Source: Roseovarius sp. THAF9 (GTDB lineage Bacteria; Pseudomonadota; Alphaproteobacteria; Rhodobacterales; Rhodobacteraceae). Taken from it: 64,000 nt of DNA. The notes under the pieces are model-generated. The model was not told the DNA's origin. It saw only the letters and a list, made by a program, of their open reading frames with translations, and ran no database searches. Position numbers and translations under genes: made by a program. The DNA is taken from contig NZ_CP045404.1 in the NCBI RefSeq assembly GCF_009363715.1, positions 3,316,001-3,380,000 on the forward strand, read 5' to 3'. Shown here piece after piece: positions 8,818 through 18,409 of the stretch (position 1 is its first letter; each line of letters starts with the position of its first letter).

Positions 8818-11448
8818 GTGAGCGATCAAACCGAGAATACCCGCAGTGCCGATGATATGGTGGCCGAGGCCGATACCGGCGCGCGCAACCCGTCCGCGGC
8901 GTGGCAGACCAAGCTGATCGTCGGCACCTGCATCGTCTGGTCCCTGTTCCAGCTCTACATCGCCTCCCGCGTGCCGGGTATCGTGGCCGAGGTCACCGGC
9001 ATGTCCATCTTCGCCAATATCGTCGCACAGGCCCGCTACGTGCACCTGGCCTTTGCCATCATGCTGGCGACGCTCGCCTTTCCGCTGTTCAAGACCTCGC
9101 CGCGCGACCGCATCCCGCTTTATGACTGGGTGCTCATCATCCTTGGCGTGTCCGCCTGTCTTTACCTCGTGGTTTTCCGGTTCGAGATCGCCGACCGTCC
9201 GGGGCTGTGGAACACAACCGACGTCACCATGTCCGCCATCGGCATGACCGTGCTGATGATCTCGGTCTATCGCTCGCTCGGGCTTCCACTGGTGATCATC
9301 GCGTCCTGCTTCATCCTGTTTGCCTTTTTCGGCGGCTATTCGGAATGGGCCCGCAACATCACCAATTACGGCGGCGCGTCCCTGTCCAAGGCGCTCGGTC
9401 ACTACTGGATGCAGACCGAAGGCGTGTTCGGCGTGGCCCTTGGCGTGTCGACCACGATGATCTTTCTCTTCGTGCTGTTCGGCGCCCTGCTCGACCGCGC
9501 TGGGGGTGGCAACTGGTTCATCAAGGTGGCCATCGCCCTTCTGGGCGCCCTGCGCGGCGGCCCGGCCAAGGCCTCGGTCCTGTCGTCCATGATGACCGGC
9601 ATGATCTCGGGCTCGTCCATCGCCAACACCGTCACCACCGGCACGTTCACGATCCCGTTGATGAAACGCATCGGCTTTCCGGCGGAAAAGGCCGGCGCGG
9701 TCGAAGTGGCGTCCTCTACCAACGGTCAGCTGACCCCGCCCGTCATGGGCGCCGCGGCCTTCCTGATGGTCGAATACGTCAACATTCCCTATATCGACGT
9801 GGTCAAACACGCCTTTCTTCCGGCGGTGATCTCCTACATCGCCCTGCTCTACATCGTGCATCTCGAAAGCCTGAAAATGGGCCTCAAGGGGCTGGAGAAA
9901 CCGGGGCGCCGCATCGGCGTGCTCATGATCCTGATCCTGTTTTTGTCCGGCTTCATCTTCCTCGGTATCTGCACCTTCCTGATGATCGGCCTGCGCAGCA
10001 TCCTCGAGCCGATCATGGGCAATTCCATTTATGCGGCGGTCGCGCTCGTCGGTGTGCTCTACGTGTTCCTCGTCGCTGTTGCGGCGCGCTACCCGGACCT
10101 TGCGATGGACAAGGATGACGACGGCCCGCCCGTCGCCCCCCGCCTGACACCGACGCTGATCGGCGGGCTCTATTTCGCCATCCCGATCTTCATCCTGGTG
10201 TGGAACCTGATGGTGCGCACCGACACGCTCGACCGTCTATCGCCCGCACTTTCGGCCTTCTGGGCGACGATCTTCATGATCATCATCGCGCTGACACACC
10301 GCCCCTTGAAGGCGATGTTCCGGGGTGAGGGCTTTGCCGGCGAAACCTGGCACGGCTGGCGCGATTTCATCGACGGGCTGATCCTGGGCGCGCGAAACAT
10401 GATCGGCATCGGCGTCGCCACCGGCGCCGCCGGCATCATCGTCGGCACGATCTCCCTGACCGGCGCACACCAGGTCATCGGCCAGGTGATCGAGGTCATC
10501 TCCGGCGGGAATATCTGGGCCTTGCTGATCCTCGTCGCGATCCTGTCACTGATCCTCGGCATGGGCCTGCCCACCACCGCGAACTACATCGTGGTCTCGT
10601 CCCTGATGGCTCCGGTGATCATCTCGGTCGGCGCCACGGCGGGCTACCAGTTCGAACTCATCGCCGTGCATCTGTTCGTCTTCTACTTCGGCATTCTGGC
10701 GGATGATACGCCACCCGTGGGCCTCGCGGCCTACGCGGCGGCGGCAATCTCACGCGGCGACCCGATCAAGACCGGTGTCCAGGGCTTTGGCTACGATATC
10801 CGCACGGCGCTCCTGCCGTTCCTGTTCATCTTCAACACCGACTTGCTTCTGATCGACGTGGGGCTGCTCAAGGGCGTGATGGTTTTCTTCATATCACTCA
10901 TCGCCATGCTGCTCTTCGCGGCCGCCACGCAAGGCTATTTCATCGCCAGATCGCGCAAGTGGGAAAGCGCGATGCTCCTCGTCATCGCCTTCATGCTGTT
11001 CAGGCCCGGCGTCTTCCTCGACCAGATATCAGAGCCGTACCAGACTGCCACAGGCAGCGAGGTCTTTGCGCTCATGGACACGGCCGACACCGGTCAGGAC
11101 ATTCGCCTGACCATCGAGGGGCCGGACTTCGACACTGCCGAGATCCGGCCAACCACCATCGTGGTCCCGGGTATCGCCGGCGACGGCACCGCGGCGCTCT
11201 CTGAACAGGGGCTCAATGTCATCGAAGAAGACGGTGTGCTCAAACTCGAGGAGCCCTTCCCCGGCACCCCGCATTTCGAAGCTATCGGCATCGAGTACGA
11301 CTTTTACGGCGACAGCCCCGTTGTCCTGGACAAGGTCGAGATCGAGAATGACCGCATGCCGAAGGAGCTGTTCTTCATCCCCGCCCTGATCCTGCTGGCA
11401 GGGATCGTCCTGATCCAGCGGCCCAGGGCCAAGCAACCGGCTTTCTGA
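8818..11448 (+). CDS. TRAP transporter fused permease (DctQ-DctM) with C-terminal DUF3394-type domain
   Basis: An 876-residue membrane protein. The N-terminal third (about 25-190) holds the four helices of a small permease, followed by the 12-helix large-permease core (about 190-690), including GSSIANTVTTGTFTIPLMKR near residues 262-281, NGQLTPPVMGAAAF near 302-315, and LADDTPPVGLAAYAAAAISR near 626-645. A soluble beta-rich C-terminal region (about 735-850), rich in Asp/Glu and followed by one last helix, fits the DUF3394 domain often attached to these permeases. The start is GTG 8818 behind GAGGGGG. It works with the TAXI receptor upstream and lies 12 bases before the usp gene. Confidence 0.92.
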   Translation: MSDQTENTRSADDMVAEADTGARNPSAAWQTKLIVGTCIVWSLFQLYIASRVPGIVAEVTGMSIFANIVAQARYVHLAFAIMLATLAFPLFKTSPRDRIPLYDWVLIILGVSACLYLVVFRFEIADRPGLWNTTDVTMSAIGMTVLMISVYRSLGLPLVIIASCFILFAFFGGYSEWARNITNYGGASLSKALGHYWMQTEGVFGVALGVSTTMIFLFVLFGALLDRAGGGNWFIKVAIALLGALRGGPAKASVLSSMMTGMISGSSIANTVTTGTFTIPLMKRIGFPAEKAGAVEVASSTNGQLTPPVMGAAAFLMVEYVNIPYIDVVKHAFLPAVISYIALLYIVHLESLKMGLKGLEKPGRRIGVLMILILFLSGFIFLGICTFLMIGLRSILEPIMGNSIYAAVALVGVLYVFLVAVAARYPDLAMDKDDDGPPVAPRLTPTLIGGLYFAIPIFILVWNLMVRTDTLDRLSPALSAFWATIFMIIIALTHRPLKAMFRGEGFAGETWHGWRDFIDGLILGARNMIGIGVATGAAGIIVGTISLTGAHQVIGQVIEVISGGNIWALLILVAILSLILGMGLPTTANYIVVSSLMAPVIISVGATAGYQFELIAVHLFVFYFGILADDTPPVGLAAYAAAAISRGDPIKTGVQGFGYDIRTALLPFLFIFNTDLLLIDVGLLKGVMVFFISLIAMLLFAAATQGYFIARSRKWESAMLLVIAFMLFRPGVFLDQISEPYQTATGSEVFALMDTADTGQDIRLTIEGPDFDTAEIRPTTIVVPGIAGDGTAALSEQGLNVIEEDGVLKLEEPFPGTPHFEAIGIEYDFYGDSPVVLDKVEIENDRMPKELFFIPALILLAGIVLIQRPRAKQPAF

Positions 11449-11460
11449 GGAGGACACGCC

Positions 11461-11880
11461 ATGTTCCAGAAACTGCTTCTGGCCGTCGACATCAACGCGA
11501 TGGAAGGCGCCGGCCGGCTGGCGCAGGCGGCCAAGCTGCTGGCAGCCGGCGACGATGCCGAAATCCACGTGATCAACGTGGTCCCGGGCAGCGGCATGAA
11601 CATGGTCGGCGCCGCGTTCGAGGGCGACTATAACCGCTCCGTGAAAGGTGCGGCCGAAAAGGCGCTGAAAGACTGGACCGACAGTGCCTTCAACGGCAAG
11701 GCGCATCTGCACGTGACCGAGGGCACAATCTATGACAGCGTGCTGCGCATGGCCGACAAGATCGGCGCGGACGTGATCGTCGTGGGGGCGCATCGACCAG
11801 AGTTGCGCGATTACCTCGTCGGCCCGAACGCAGCTCGGATCACGCGCCACGCCAACCAGTCCGTGATCGTCATCCGCTAA
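11461..11880 (+). CDS. UspA-family universal stress protein
   Basis: A 139-residue single-domain Usp with the usual core: FQKLLLAVD at the N-terminus, [24 protein letters not shown] near residues 102-125, and VIVIR at the C-terminus. The nucleotide-binding glycine pattern is only partly kept (GAHRP and VGPNA). Genes of this kind are common at the end of TRAP operons; TeaD, which tunes the TeaABC ectoine TRAP system, is the known example. AGGAGG precedes the ATG, and spacing to the permease is 12 bases. Its last four bases overlap the 3' end of the convergent rnc gene. Confidence 0.88.
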   Translation: MFQKLLLAVDINAMEGAGRLAQAAKLLAAGDDAEIHVINVVPGSGMNMVGAAFEGDYNRSVKGAAEKALKDWTDSAFNGKAHLHVTEGTIYDSVLRMADKIGADVIVVGAHRPELRDYLVGPNAARITRHANQSVIVIR

Positions 11881-12566
11881 GGCTTTTTCGCCGTCACCCG
11901 CGCCAGCAGCGCCTTTGCGGCCGACTGCTCCGCCTGCCGCTTGGCCCCGGCGGTGGCCTCTTCGGCCTCGCCGTTTTCCAGCCGCGCCTCGATGGTGAAT
12001 TGCGGCGCGTGATCCGGCCCGCTGCGCGCCGTCTCCGCGTAGACTGGCGGGGCCAGCCCCTGCGCCTGCGCCCATTCCTGCAGCGCGGTCTTGGCATCCC
12101 GCGCGTCGGCCTTGACGGACGTCACGCGGTCCCCCCACAGCCGCAGGATCACCTCCTGCGCCGCGTCAAACCCGGCATCGCGGTAGACCGCGGCGATCAC
12201 CGCCTCCATCGCATCGCCCAACAGCGCCTGCTTGCGCCGCCCGCCCGACATCATCTCGGACCGTCCCAGCTTCAGCACCTGACCAAGCTCGATCTGCCGC
12301 GCCACCTCGGCACAGGTCTCCTTGCGCACCAGCGCGTTGTAGCGCGGGGCAAGTTGCCCTTCGGCGGCGCCCTTGTCGCTTTCCAGAAGCGCCTCGGCAA
12401 TGACCAGCCCCAGAACCCTGTCGCCAAGGAACTCCAGCCTCTGGTTGTCATCCCGGTTGGCCGTGGTCATCGACCCGTGCGTTACCGCCCGCACCAGCAG
12501 TTCGGGCCGCCCGAACGCATGCCCAAGGCGGCTCTCGAACGCTTTGAGATCGCCCGACAGCTTCAT
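11877..12566 (-). CDS. rnc: Ribonuclease III
   Basis: A double-stranded RNA endonuclease for rRNA and mRNA processing. It has 229 residues: the RNase III domain holds the signature [14 protein letters not shown] with metal ligands E45 and D49, and a second pair at D118 and E121 ([13 protein letters not shown]). A double-stranded RNA-binding domain covers about 157-224, beginning [14 protein letters not shown]. It follows lepB closely (seven bases), the usual rhodobacterial order. Unlike in many relatives, no era or recO gene follows; the gene converges with a usp gene and overlaps it by a few bases. Confidence 0.95.
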   Translation of the reverse strand: MKLSGDLKAFESRLGHAFGRPELLVRAVTHGSMTTANRDDNQRLEFLGDRVLGLVIAEALLESDKGAAEGQLAPRYNALVRKETCAEVARQIELGQVLKLGRSEMMSGGRRKQALLGDAMEAVIAAVYRDAGFDAAQEVILRLWGDRVTSVKADARDAKTALQEWAQAQGLAPPVYAETARSGPDHAPQFTIEARLENGEAEEATAGAKRQAEQSAAKALLARVTAKKP

Positions 12567-12573
12567 TCCTGCC

Positions 12574-13413
12574 TCAGTCCAGCTTCTCGAAGAAGCGGTC
12601 GCCGCGCCATGTCCAGAAGAACAGCATGGACCGGCCCGCAGACGAAAAGATCACCCGGTCCGCCCGGCCAATCAGGTTCTCGAACGGAACATAGCCCACT
12701 CCGCCCGGCGCCGTGAGCGGCGCGCGGCTGTCGGTTGAATTGTCCCTGTTGTCGCCCATGAAGAAGTAATGCCCGTCCGGCACCTCGTAGACACCGGTGC
12801 TGTCGTAGCGTTGCGGCCCCACGTTCAGGATGCTGTGCGACACGCCGTTGGGCAGGGTTTCGATCTGCCGCTCTTTCTCGCAAATACCCCCCACGCCCAC
12901 GGCGCCATTGGCACAGCGCGGCGTCTTGCCCAGCGGACCCTGCGCTTCCAGCACTTCCTCGAAGGTTCCGGCATCTTCCAGTTCGACAGGCTCGCCGTTG
13001 ATGTTCAGCACGCCGCCCTTCATCTGGATACGGTCGCCCGGCAGGCCCACGACCCGCTTGATGTAATCCGTGCCGTTGCTGGGGTGACGGAACACGATGA
13101 TGTCCCCCCGCTCGGGCTCCGAGCCGAAGAGCCGCGTGTTGTCACCGTCGAGGAACCCGCAGATGTTCTTGGCGTCGATGTCGATCCCGAGCCGCTCGAT
13201 CTTGATGTTCGGGCAGGACGCATAAGAATAGCCATAGGCGAACTTGTTGACGAACAGGAAATCCCCGATCAGCAGAGTATCCTTCATCGACCCGGACGGA
13301 ATCCAGAACGGCTGGAACAGGATCGTGCGGAAAATACCGGCGATCAGCAGCGCCCAGAAGACCGTCTTGACGGTTTCCCAGATCGTGCTCGATGTCTTGG
13401 ATTCTTCGGCCAT
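12574..13413 (-). CDS. lepB: Signal peptidase I
   Basis: Membrane protease that removes signal peptides from exported proteins. It has 279 residues: one N-terminal membrane anchor (about 13-33), catalytic Ser42 in [14 protein letters not shown], general base Lys119 in [12 protein letters not shown], and the C-terminal box [15 protein letters not shown] cysteine-containing insert around residues 160-180 ([18 protein letters not shown]) is seen in alphaproteobacterial enzymes. It lies between acpS and rnc; the 116 bases upstream to acpS hold no other gene. Confidence 0.95.
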   Translation of the reverse strand: MAEESKTSSTIWETVKTVFWALLIAGIFRTILFQPFWIPSGSMKDTLLIGDFLFVNKFAYGYSYASCPNIKIERLGIDIDAKNICGFLDGDNTRLFGSEPERGDIIVFRHPSNGTDYIKRVVGLPGDRIQMKGGVLNINGEPVELEDAGTFEEVLEAQGPLGKTPRCANGAVGVGGICEKERQIETLPNGVSHSILNVGPQRYDSTGVYEVPDGHYFFMGDNRDNSTDSRAPLTAPGGVGYVPFENLIGRADRVIFSSAGRSMLFFWTWRGDRFFEKLD

Positions 13414-13529
13414 GCCTGCCTCCGCTTGCTCTTCTGCGCTACATGCGGGGCGGGGTGACGAGTGTCAAGCCAAGCTCACGTGTGCAGTCGGCGTCGCAGC
13501 CAGCCACAGCGTCGCACCGCACAACGATT

Positions 13530-13931
13530 TCACGCCGCCTGTCGCGCCTCGATCACCACAAAGGCCTGCGCCCAGGGGTGGTCGTCGGTCAGCGTCACGT
13601 GAATAATCGCCTCATATCCCTCGGGCGTCATTTCCGCCAAGCGCTCCGCAGCCCAGCCCGTAACCTTCATCACCGGCTGCCCGGTCTCCAGATTGCTGAC
13701 CGCCATGTCCTTCCACGCGATCCCCATGCGCAACCCCGTGCCCAGCGCCTTGGAACAGGCCTCCTTGGCGGCCCACCGCTTGGCATAGGTGCCTGCCACA
13801 TCGCGGCGGCGCTCGGCCTTGCGCTGCTCGATTGGCGTGAACACCCGGTTGCGGAACCGGTCACCGAACCGCTCCAGCGTGCCCGCGATCCGGTCTATGT
13901 TGGCCAGGTCCGTGCCGATGCCCAGGATCAT
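13530..13931 (-). CDS. acpS: Holo-[acyl-carrier-protein] synthase
   Basis: Transfers 4'-phosphopantetheine from CoA to apo-ACP. It has 133 residues, the family length. Metal-binding motifs are [15 protein letters not shown] at the N-terminus (Asp8) and the [16 protein letters not shown] helix near residues 51-66 (Glu57). It is 11 bases downstream of a membrane hydrolase gene, and is followed by lepB after a 116-base gap. Its position between pdxJ and lepB is standard in this group, although here four extra membrane or secreted protein genes are inserted after pdxJ. Confidence 0.94.
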   Translation of the reverse strand: MILGIGTDLANIDRIAGTLERFGDRFRNRVFTPIEQRKAERRRDVAGTYAKRWAAKEACSKALGTGLRMGIAWKDMAVSNLETGQPVMKVTGWAAERLAEMTPEGYEAIIHVTLTDDHPWAQAFVVIEARQAA

Positions 13932-13942
13932 GAATGCGCCCC

Positions 13943-15370
13943 TTATCCGGCTGAAAACAGGGGGAAACTTACACCCAAAGCCCAGGCAAGCGCCAGCCCC
14001 AGACCGACACCCGGGCCAACCGCGCCAAAGCGCAGCGCCGCCATGCGCCCAGTCCAGCCGAAGCTAAGGAAGAACAAAACGATCACCGGCGCGATCAGCA
14101 GCAGAAAGAAAAGCCCCTTGAAATCCAGCGCCACCGCGATGGCCAGCGATACCAGAAAGCCAAGCCTTGCAAGCACCCTGCGCCCCAGACCCGCGCCCTG
14201 AACCGCCCACGCGTCGGCCAACATGAACGGCACGGCCCCCAGCGCCAGCGCCGCGATGACCCCGTACCGTTCGGGCACGGGCCAGAAATTGGCGCCATAG
14301 CGATCCAGAGCGAACCCCAAGACGCCCACGGTCCAGACCAGCACCAGCACCGCGCCCAAGATGCTGATCGACCCCGGCCGCGCCCCCGTGGCCGAAAGCG
14401 CGCCAAGCTGCACCACGCCATATATCAGCAGGTGCAGCGCAAGGTAATCCGCCACCAGAACCGGCAAGACCTGCGTATCCACAGGCGCGGACAGCATCGG
14501 GGCCGCAAGCATCGGCACCCCCACGATTGCAGCGAACCGCCGCCACGACAGCTCATCGGGCACTCCCGCGACCGACGGGAACAGCCGTGCGACGGGCGCG
14601 AACAGGATCGTGATCGCCGCCAGCAATCCGATCAGCGCCCAGCCCGTCTGGCGCACCCGCGCCTGTCCATCCCATCCGTAATAGGCGTTCAGCCAGTCCA
14701 GCGCCGCGGCCCGGCCTGCACGCGAGTGCAGGATCGCCACATGCTCCACCGCCGGTGCCACGATCGCCTCGCGGCGGACGCCATCCGAGGCCTCGGCCAC
14801 TGCGTCAGCGGCAAACCCTTGCAAACGCGGCTCCCACGCGCCGGTGATCATCAGCATGTCATCGGGCGCCTGCGGCGTGACCGCGCCGGAAAACGTGGCC
14901 AACAGGACCAGCGGCCCGATACCGTCGCTCTCCAGCGCCGCCCGGACCAGCACATCGGTCGCCATCGAATGCCCGACCAGCGCCACGTCTTCGGCATCGG
15001 CCCGCGCCGCCGCGATCACCTCCAGCGTCTGGTTCACCAAGAGCCGCGTGGTGCCATCCACGGCCGTGACATCGCCCGACATCGGCGTCGGATGCCGCCC
15101 GTGGCCTTCGAAATCATAGGCATATACCCGGTACCCCGCCTGTGCCAGAAGCAGCCCATATCCCTGCATCATCTGCCGCGACCCGGCAAAGCCATGCGCC
15201 ATGACCACCGCGGGTCCCTCCTCGGACCCGGCCCAAACGGTCACAGGCGTCGGCCCCACATTCATCTCTTCGAACGTGACCCCTGAACGCGCGCGCTCCA
15301 GCGTCCAAAGCGCCCAACAGCCCAAAAGCAGCGCCGCCACGGCCAGCCACCGATGCCGTCGCACCGTCAC
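13943..15370 (-). CDS. Alpha/beta hydrolase fused to a polytopic membrane domain
   Basis: A 475-residue protein with an N-terminal anchor (about 7-23), a periplasm-facing alpha/beta-hydrolase domain (about 40-240), and eight or so membrane helices (about 240-470). The hydrolase has an oxyanion-type [11 protein letters not shown] segment near residue 55, a nucleophile elbow GHSMA (serine near residue 138) and a late histidine in PAVEHVAIL near 211, giving a plausible triad. The substrate is unknown; a membrane-embedded lipase or esterase is the simplest idea. The GTG start at 15370 overlaps the stop of the upstream secreted-protein gene (GTGA), so the two are coupled. Confidence 0.75.
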   Translation of the reverse strand: MTVRRHRWLAVAALLLGCWALWTLERARSGVTFEEMNVGPTPVTVWAGSEEGPAVVMAHGFAGSRQMMQGYGLLLAQAGYRVYAYDFEGHGRHPTPMSGDVTAVDGTTRLLVNQTLEVIAAARADAEDVALVGHSMATDVLVRAALESDGIGPLVLLATFSGAVTPQAPDDMLMITGAWEPRLQGFAADAVAEASDGVRREAIVAPAVEHVAILHSRAGRAAALDWLNAYYGWDGQARVRQTGWALIGLLAAITILFAPVARLFPSVAGVPDELSWRRFAAIVGVPMLAAPMLSAPVDTQVLPVLVADYLALHLLIYGVVQLGALSATGARPGSISILGAVLVLVWTVGVLGFALDRYGANFWPVPERYGVIAALALGAVPFMLADAWAVQGAGLGRRVLARLGFLVSLAIAVALDFKGLFFLLLIAPVIVLFFLSFGWTGRMAALRFGAVGPGVGLGLALAWALGVSFPLFSAG

Positions 15371-15813
15371 CTCAGGCTGGCCTCGATCGCACCGCTTGCC
15401 TGGTTCACGCTGAATCGCAGCATCCGGTCCTCGGCCTCGATCGGCCCCGGGATCCGCACCGCAAGCTCGAAGATCAGCCCAACCGACGGATCATAGTCCG
15501 CCTCCAGCGAACTGAAATCGACGTCCGCGAACCCGCGCGTACCCTCGACGCTCAGAATCCGGCACTGCCGCGCGCCCAGCACGTCATAGGGCGGTGACAG
15601 GATCAGGATGTGCAAGGGCGACGCGCCCGGCTCGATCCGGTCCACGAGGGCGATCCGCACTTTCCCGTCCGAGAACGTCCGCGTGTAATCCTCCCAAGGT
15701 TCGATCAGCCCTTCGGCACCGCTGCGCCAGTCGCACGGCCCGACCTCCTGCGCGTGCACAAATCCACCCCACCCCATCATGGCCGCGACCAACGAAAACA
15801 TTATCCGTCTCAA
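15367..15813 (-). CDS. Secreted protein of unknown function
   Basis: A 148-residue protein that I do not recognise. It has a signal peptide (RRIMFSLVAAMMGWGGFVHA, cleavage before QEVGPCDW) and two cysteines in the mature chain (GPCDW, ARQCRIL) that could pair in the periplasm. The TTG at 15813 overlaps the stop of the lysE-like gene (TTGA) and gives the signal peptide its basic start; an in-frame ATG at 15801 is the alternative. It is coupled at both ends to neighbours, so it may work with the membrane hydrolase encoded next to it. Confidence 0.7.
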   Translation of the reverse strand: MRRIMFSLVAAMMGWGGFVHAQEVGPCDWRSGAEGLIEPWEDYTRTFSDGKVRIALVDRIEPGASPLHILILSPPYDVLGARQCRILSVEGTRGFADVDFSSLEADYDPSVGLIFELAVRIPGPIEAEDRMLRFSVNQASGAIEASLR

Positions 15814-16427
15814 GGCTCTGCCCTCCAGAACAACAACCGCACACCTGCTAGGCCAAAAAACAGGGCAAAGGCCGCTTCGATCCCGCGCCGCGCTCTCGCA
15901 TACCCCGCCCGGACAGGCATAAGCGAAAAGACGGTGGCGTAGAACAGATAAAGCCCAAGACCCACACCGGCACAGAGCGCAATGGTCAATGCATCCCCGG
16001 CACCCAGTGCCAGCGCCACGACCCAGGCCAAAACCGCCTTCGGATTCAGCACGTTGAGCAACAGCCCGCGCCGGAACATATCCGCGTTGCCTTGCGCCAG
16101 GCCCTGCGACTCCAGGTCCGGTGCCGCGTCGGTGCGCAGCGCCGACCGCGCGGACACGAAAGCTAGAAAGATCAGGTACGCCGCGCCCACCAGCTTCAGC
16201 GCCAGCAGCGCGGGGGCGAAATGCGCGATCAGCAGACCCAACCCCAACCCGGCCAAGACGCCCCAGACCGCAAGCCCGAGTGACAGCCCCAAGGCCATCG
16301 CGACGCCCGCGCTGCGGCCTCGTGCCATCGCCGTTCCCGCCACGGCCAGCGTCGCCGGCCCCGGCGATCCGGCAGCAAAGGCAAAGCTCGCCACCGAGGT
16401 CAGCATCGCCAGTTCGCTCGCGCTCAT
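15810..16427 (-). CDS. LysE/RhtB-family amino-acid exporter
   Basis: A polytopic inner-membrane exporter of about 205 residues. The family signature FAAGSPGPATLAVAGTAMARGRSAG is at about residues 18-42, the second half has the NVLNPKAVLAW motif, and about six helices are visible. It probably exports amino acids or derivatives such as homoserine lactones; substrate unknown. The ATG at 16427 is preferred over a GTG one codon upstream because GGGAGG has better spacing to it and the ATG shares a base with the previous stop (TGATG). Confidence 0.87.
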   Translation of the reverse strand: MSASELAMLTSVASFAFAAGSPGPATLAVAGTAMARGRSAGVAMALGLSLGLAVWGVLAGLGLGLLIAHFAPALLALKLVGAAYLIFLAFVSARSALRTDAAPDLESQGLAQGNADMFRRGLLLNVLNPKAVLAWVVALALGAGDALTIALCAGVGLGLYLFYATVFSLMPVRAGYARARRGIEAAFALFFGLAGVRLLFWRAEP

Positions 16428-16870
16428 CACTTGCCTCCCCGCTCCTCGCGGGCCTTCTCGCGGCTCATCGTGTTGCCAGCGCCGATCCCGTAAAAGAACC
16501 GGTTGGCCAGCAGGTAGCCGCCCGCATACATCAGCAGCAACGTCACGAATTGCTGCGATCCCGGCGCGGCGATGGCCAGCTTGGCAAACTCAGGCGCCAC
16601 CTGCGGCCCGGCATAGGCCAGCGCCACGTTCAGCACCGTCGCCACACCCATCCCGATGAAGCCAAAACGCCAAGCCCGGCTCGACCCGGGCAGCGTGGCG
16701 TGACGGCGCACATATTGCTGCCCTTCGATCAGCGCGGCGATCATTGCCGGCACTATGATCTGCGCGGCCGAGCCCAGCATCTCGTCCTTCGTGATCCCCA
16801 ACAGGCGCACCACCTGCGCCACGCCGATGGCCACGGCCAGAAAAACGGCGCTGTAGCGCAGCCAGATCAT
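16427..16870 (-). CDS. Small integral membrane protein (ABZJ_00895-like)
   Basis: A 147-residue protein with four predicted membrane helices (about 5-25, 34-50, 68-88, 105-125) and a charged C-terminal tail ([12 protein letters not shown]). It resembles the ABZJ_00895 family of small membrane proteins found next to pdxJ in Rhodobacterales; that match is from memory and not tested. No catalytic motif is visible. The start overlaps the stop of pdxJ as ATGA, and the stop overlaps the exporter start. Confidence 0.72.
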   Translation of the reverse strand: MIWLRYSAVFLAVAIGVAQVVRLLGITKDEMLGSAAQIIVPAMIAALIEGQQYVRRHATLPGSSRAWRFGFIGMGVATVLNVALAYAGPQVAPEFAKLAIAAPGSQQFVTLLLMYAGGYLLANRFFYGIGAGNTMSREKAREERGGK

Positions 16871-17637
16871 CCCGCCGAGCGCAGCGTTTCGCCCCGCGCC
16901 TCGTCCATCAGCCGCCGCATCTCCTCGATCGCCGGCCCGAGCCCGCGAAAGATCGACTCACCGATCAGGAAGTGCCCGATATTCAGCTCCATCACCTCGG
17001 GGAACGCCGCGACCGGCTTCACCGTGTCATAGGTCAGCCCATGACCCGCATGGACTTCCAGCCCCAGCGACTGGGCGAAAGCCGACATTTCCCGCAGGCT
17101 GTCCAGTTCCCGGTCGCGCTCTTCGAAACGGCCCTCTGCATGGGCATCACAATAGGCCCCGGTATGCAACTCGATCACCTCGGCGCCGATCCTGTGCGCG
17201 GCTTCGATCTGGCGCTTGTCGGCGGCGATGAAAATCGACACCCGGCACCCTGCCTCCCGCAAGGGCGCTATGAAATGCGCCAGCCGGTTTTCCTCGCGCG
17301 CCACTTCCAGCCCGCCTTCGGTCGTGCGTTCCTCGCGCTTTTCGGGCACGAGGCACACCGCATGCGGCTTGTGGCGCAGCGCGATCTTCTGCATCTCGTC
17401 GGTCGCGGCCATCTCAAAATTCAACGGCCCCTTAAGCGCCGCCATCAGCCCGTCTATATCCGCATCCGAGATATGCCGCCGGTCCTCGCGCAGATGCGCG
17501 GTGATCCCGTCCGCCCCGGCCTCCTCGGCCAGCTTGGCGGCCCGTACCGGGTCGGGACAGGCCCCGCCGCGCGCATTCCGCACCGTCGCGACGTGGTCGA
17601 TATTCACGCCAAGGCGCAGTTTTCCGGCTTCGCTCAT
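16867..17637 (-). CDS. pdxJ: Pyridoxine 5'-phosphate synthase
   Basis: The last step of de novo vitamin B6 synthesis: condenses 1-deoxyxylulose 5-phosphate with 3-amino-2-oxopropyl phosphate. It has 256 residues, a TIM barrel with family motifs [17 protein letters not shown] near the N-terminus, [16 protein letters not shown] near residues 40-55, and the C-terminal phosphate-binding [17 protein letters not shown]. It fits the pdxJ-acpS-lepB-rnc order of the group and is followed by a coupled small membrane protein gene. Confidence 0.95.
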   Translation of the reverse strand: MSEAGKLRLGVNIDHVATVRNARGGACPDPVRAAKLAEEAGADGITAHLREDRRHISDADIDGLMAALKGPLNFEMAATDEMQKIALRHKPHAVCLVPEKREERTTEGGLEVAREENRLAHFIAPLREAGCRVSIFIAADKRQIEAAHRIGAEVIELHTGAYCDAHAEGRFEERDRELDSLREMSAFAQSLGLEVHAGHGLTYDTVKPVAAFPEVMELNIGHFLIGESIFRGLGPAIEEMRRLMDEARGETLRSAG

Positions 17638-17676
17638 GAAATTCTCCAGCTTTTGATCGGCGACTCGTCCTTGACC

Positions 17677-18390
17677 CTAGTGCTTCTCGGGCTTCACGTC
17701 AGCCTTGTCCTTCACGGCCGTTCTGGCCTCCTTGGCCGCGGCCTTTTCCGCGGCTTTCTCTGCCGCCTTTTCCCGGATCGCGGCGAGCTTGGCCTTGATC
17801 CGGCCCTTGCGGCGGTTCTGATAGGCCTGGATCAATGGCAGGCTGATGTAATAGCAGGTCAGCCCCGCAATCGTGCCCGGGATCAGCGCGCCGATCATGT
17901 AGGGAAAGAACACTTCGTCGTAAAAGACCGTCAACCGGCTCCAATCCGCCGTCTGCTCGTTGAAGATTGCCCACAGATTATCCTTCAGGTCCCGCCCCGC
18001 ATCGACGAACTTGCTGCCAAGGGTGCCATGCGCCTCCAACTCAGGATTGTTGCGCAGACCCAGCAGGTAATACCCGGTCTGTAAAGACGACGCCCCGATA
18101 AATACGAACGTGAGGGGATTGCCGAAAAACGTCGACAACAACGCCGCAACAATATTCGCACGCAAGATCCATGCGAGCGCGACCGCCAGGAAAAAGTGCA
18201 GCCCGAAGAACGGTGTGAAGCTGACGAAGACCCCGGCAAAAATGCCGCGCGCGATCCGGTGCGGCGGATCCGGCAGGCGTCTGACCCGGTGCTTGACGTA
18301 ATGAAAGGCCCGCGTCCAACCCGATCGTGGCCAGAGAAACCGTAACGTGGCCTTCCACCAAGGCAGTCTGTCACGGCGTTTGAAAACCAC
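17677..18390 (-). CDS. DUF2062 membrane protein with Lys/Ala-rich tail
   Basis: A protein of about 237 residues with a DUF2062 core (RIARGIFAGVFVSFTPFFGLHF and the ALLSTFFGNPLTF segment), three to four helices, and a repetitive C-terminus made of EKAAEKAAAKEA-type units that should form a charged helix in the cytoplasm. The GTG at 18390 was chosen because it follows a good GAAGGAG site and lies just after the stop of rsh; the frame stays open further upstream but only inside rsh. The biochemical role of DUF2062 is not established. Confidence 0.8.
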   Translation of the reverse strand: MVFKRRDRLPWWKATLRFLWPRSGWTRAFHYVKHRVRRLPDPPHRIARGIFAGVFVSFTPFFGLHFFLAVALAWILRANIVAALLSTFFGNPLTFVFIGASSLQTGYYLLGLRNNPELEAHGTLGSKFVDAGRDLKDNLWAIFNEQTADWSRLTVFYDEVFFPYMIGALIPGTIAGLTCYYISLPLIQAYQNRRKGRIKAKLAAIREKAAEKAAEKAAAKEARTAVKDKADVKPEKH

Positions 18391-18409
18391 GGGGCGCGGC
18401 TCCTTCGGG

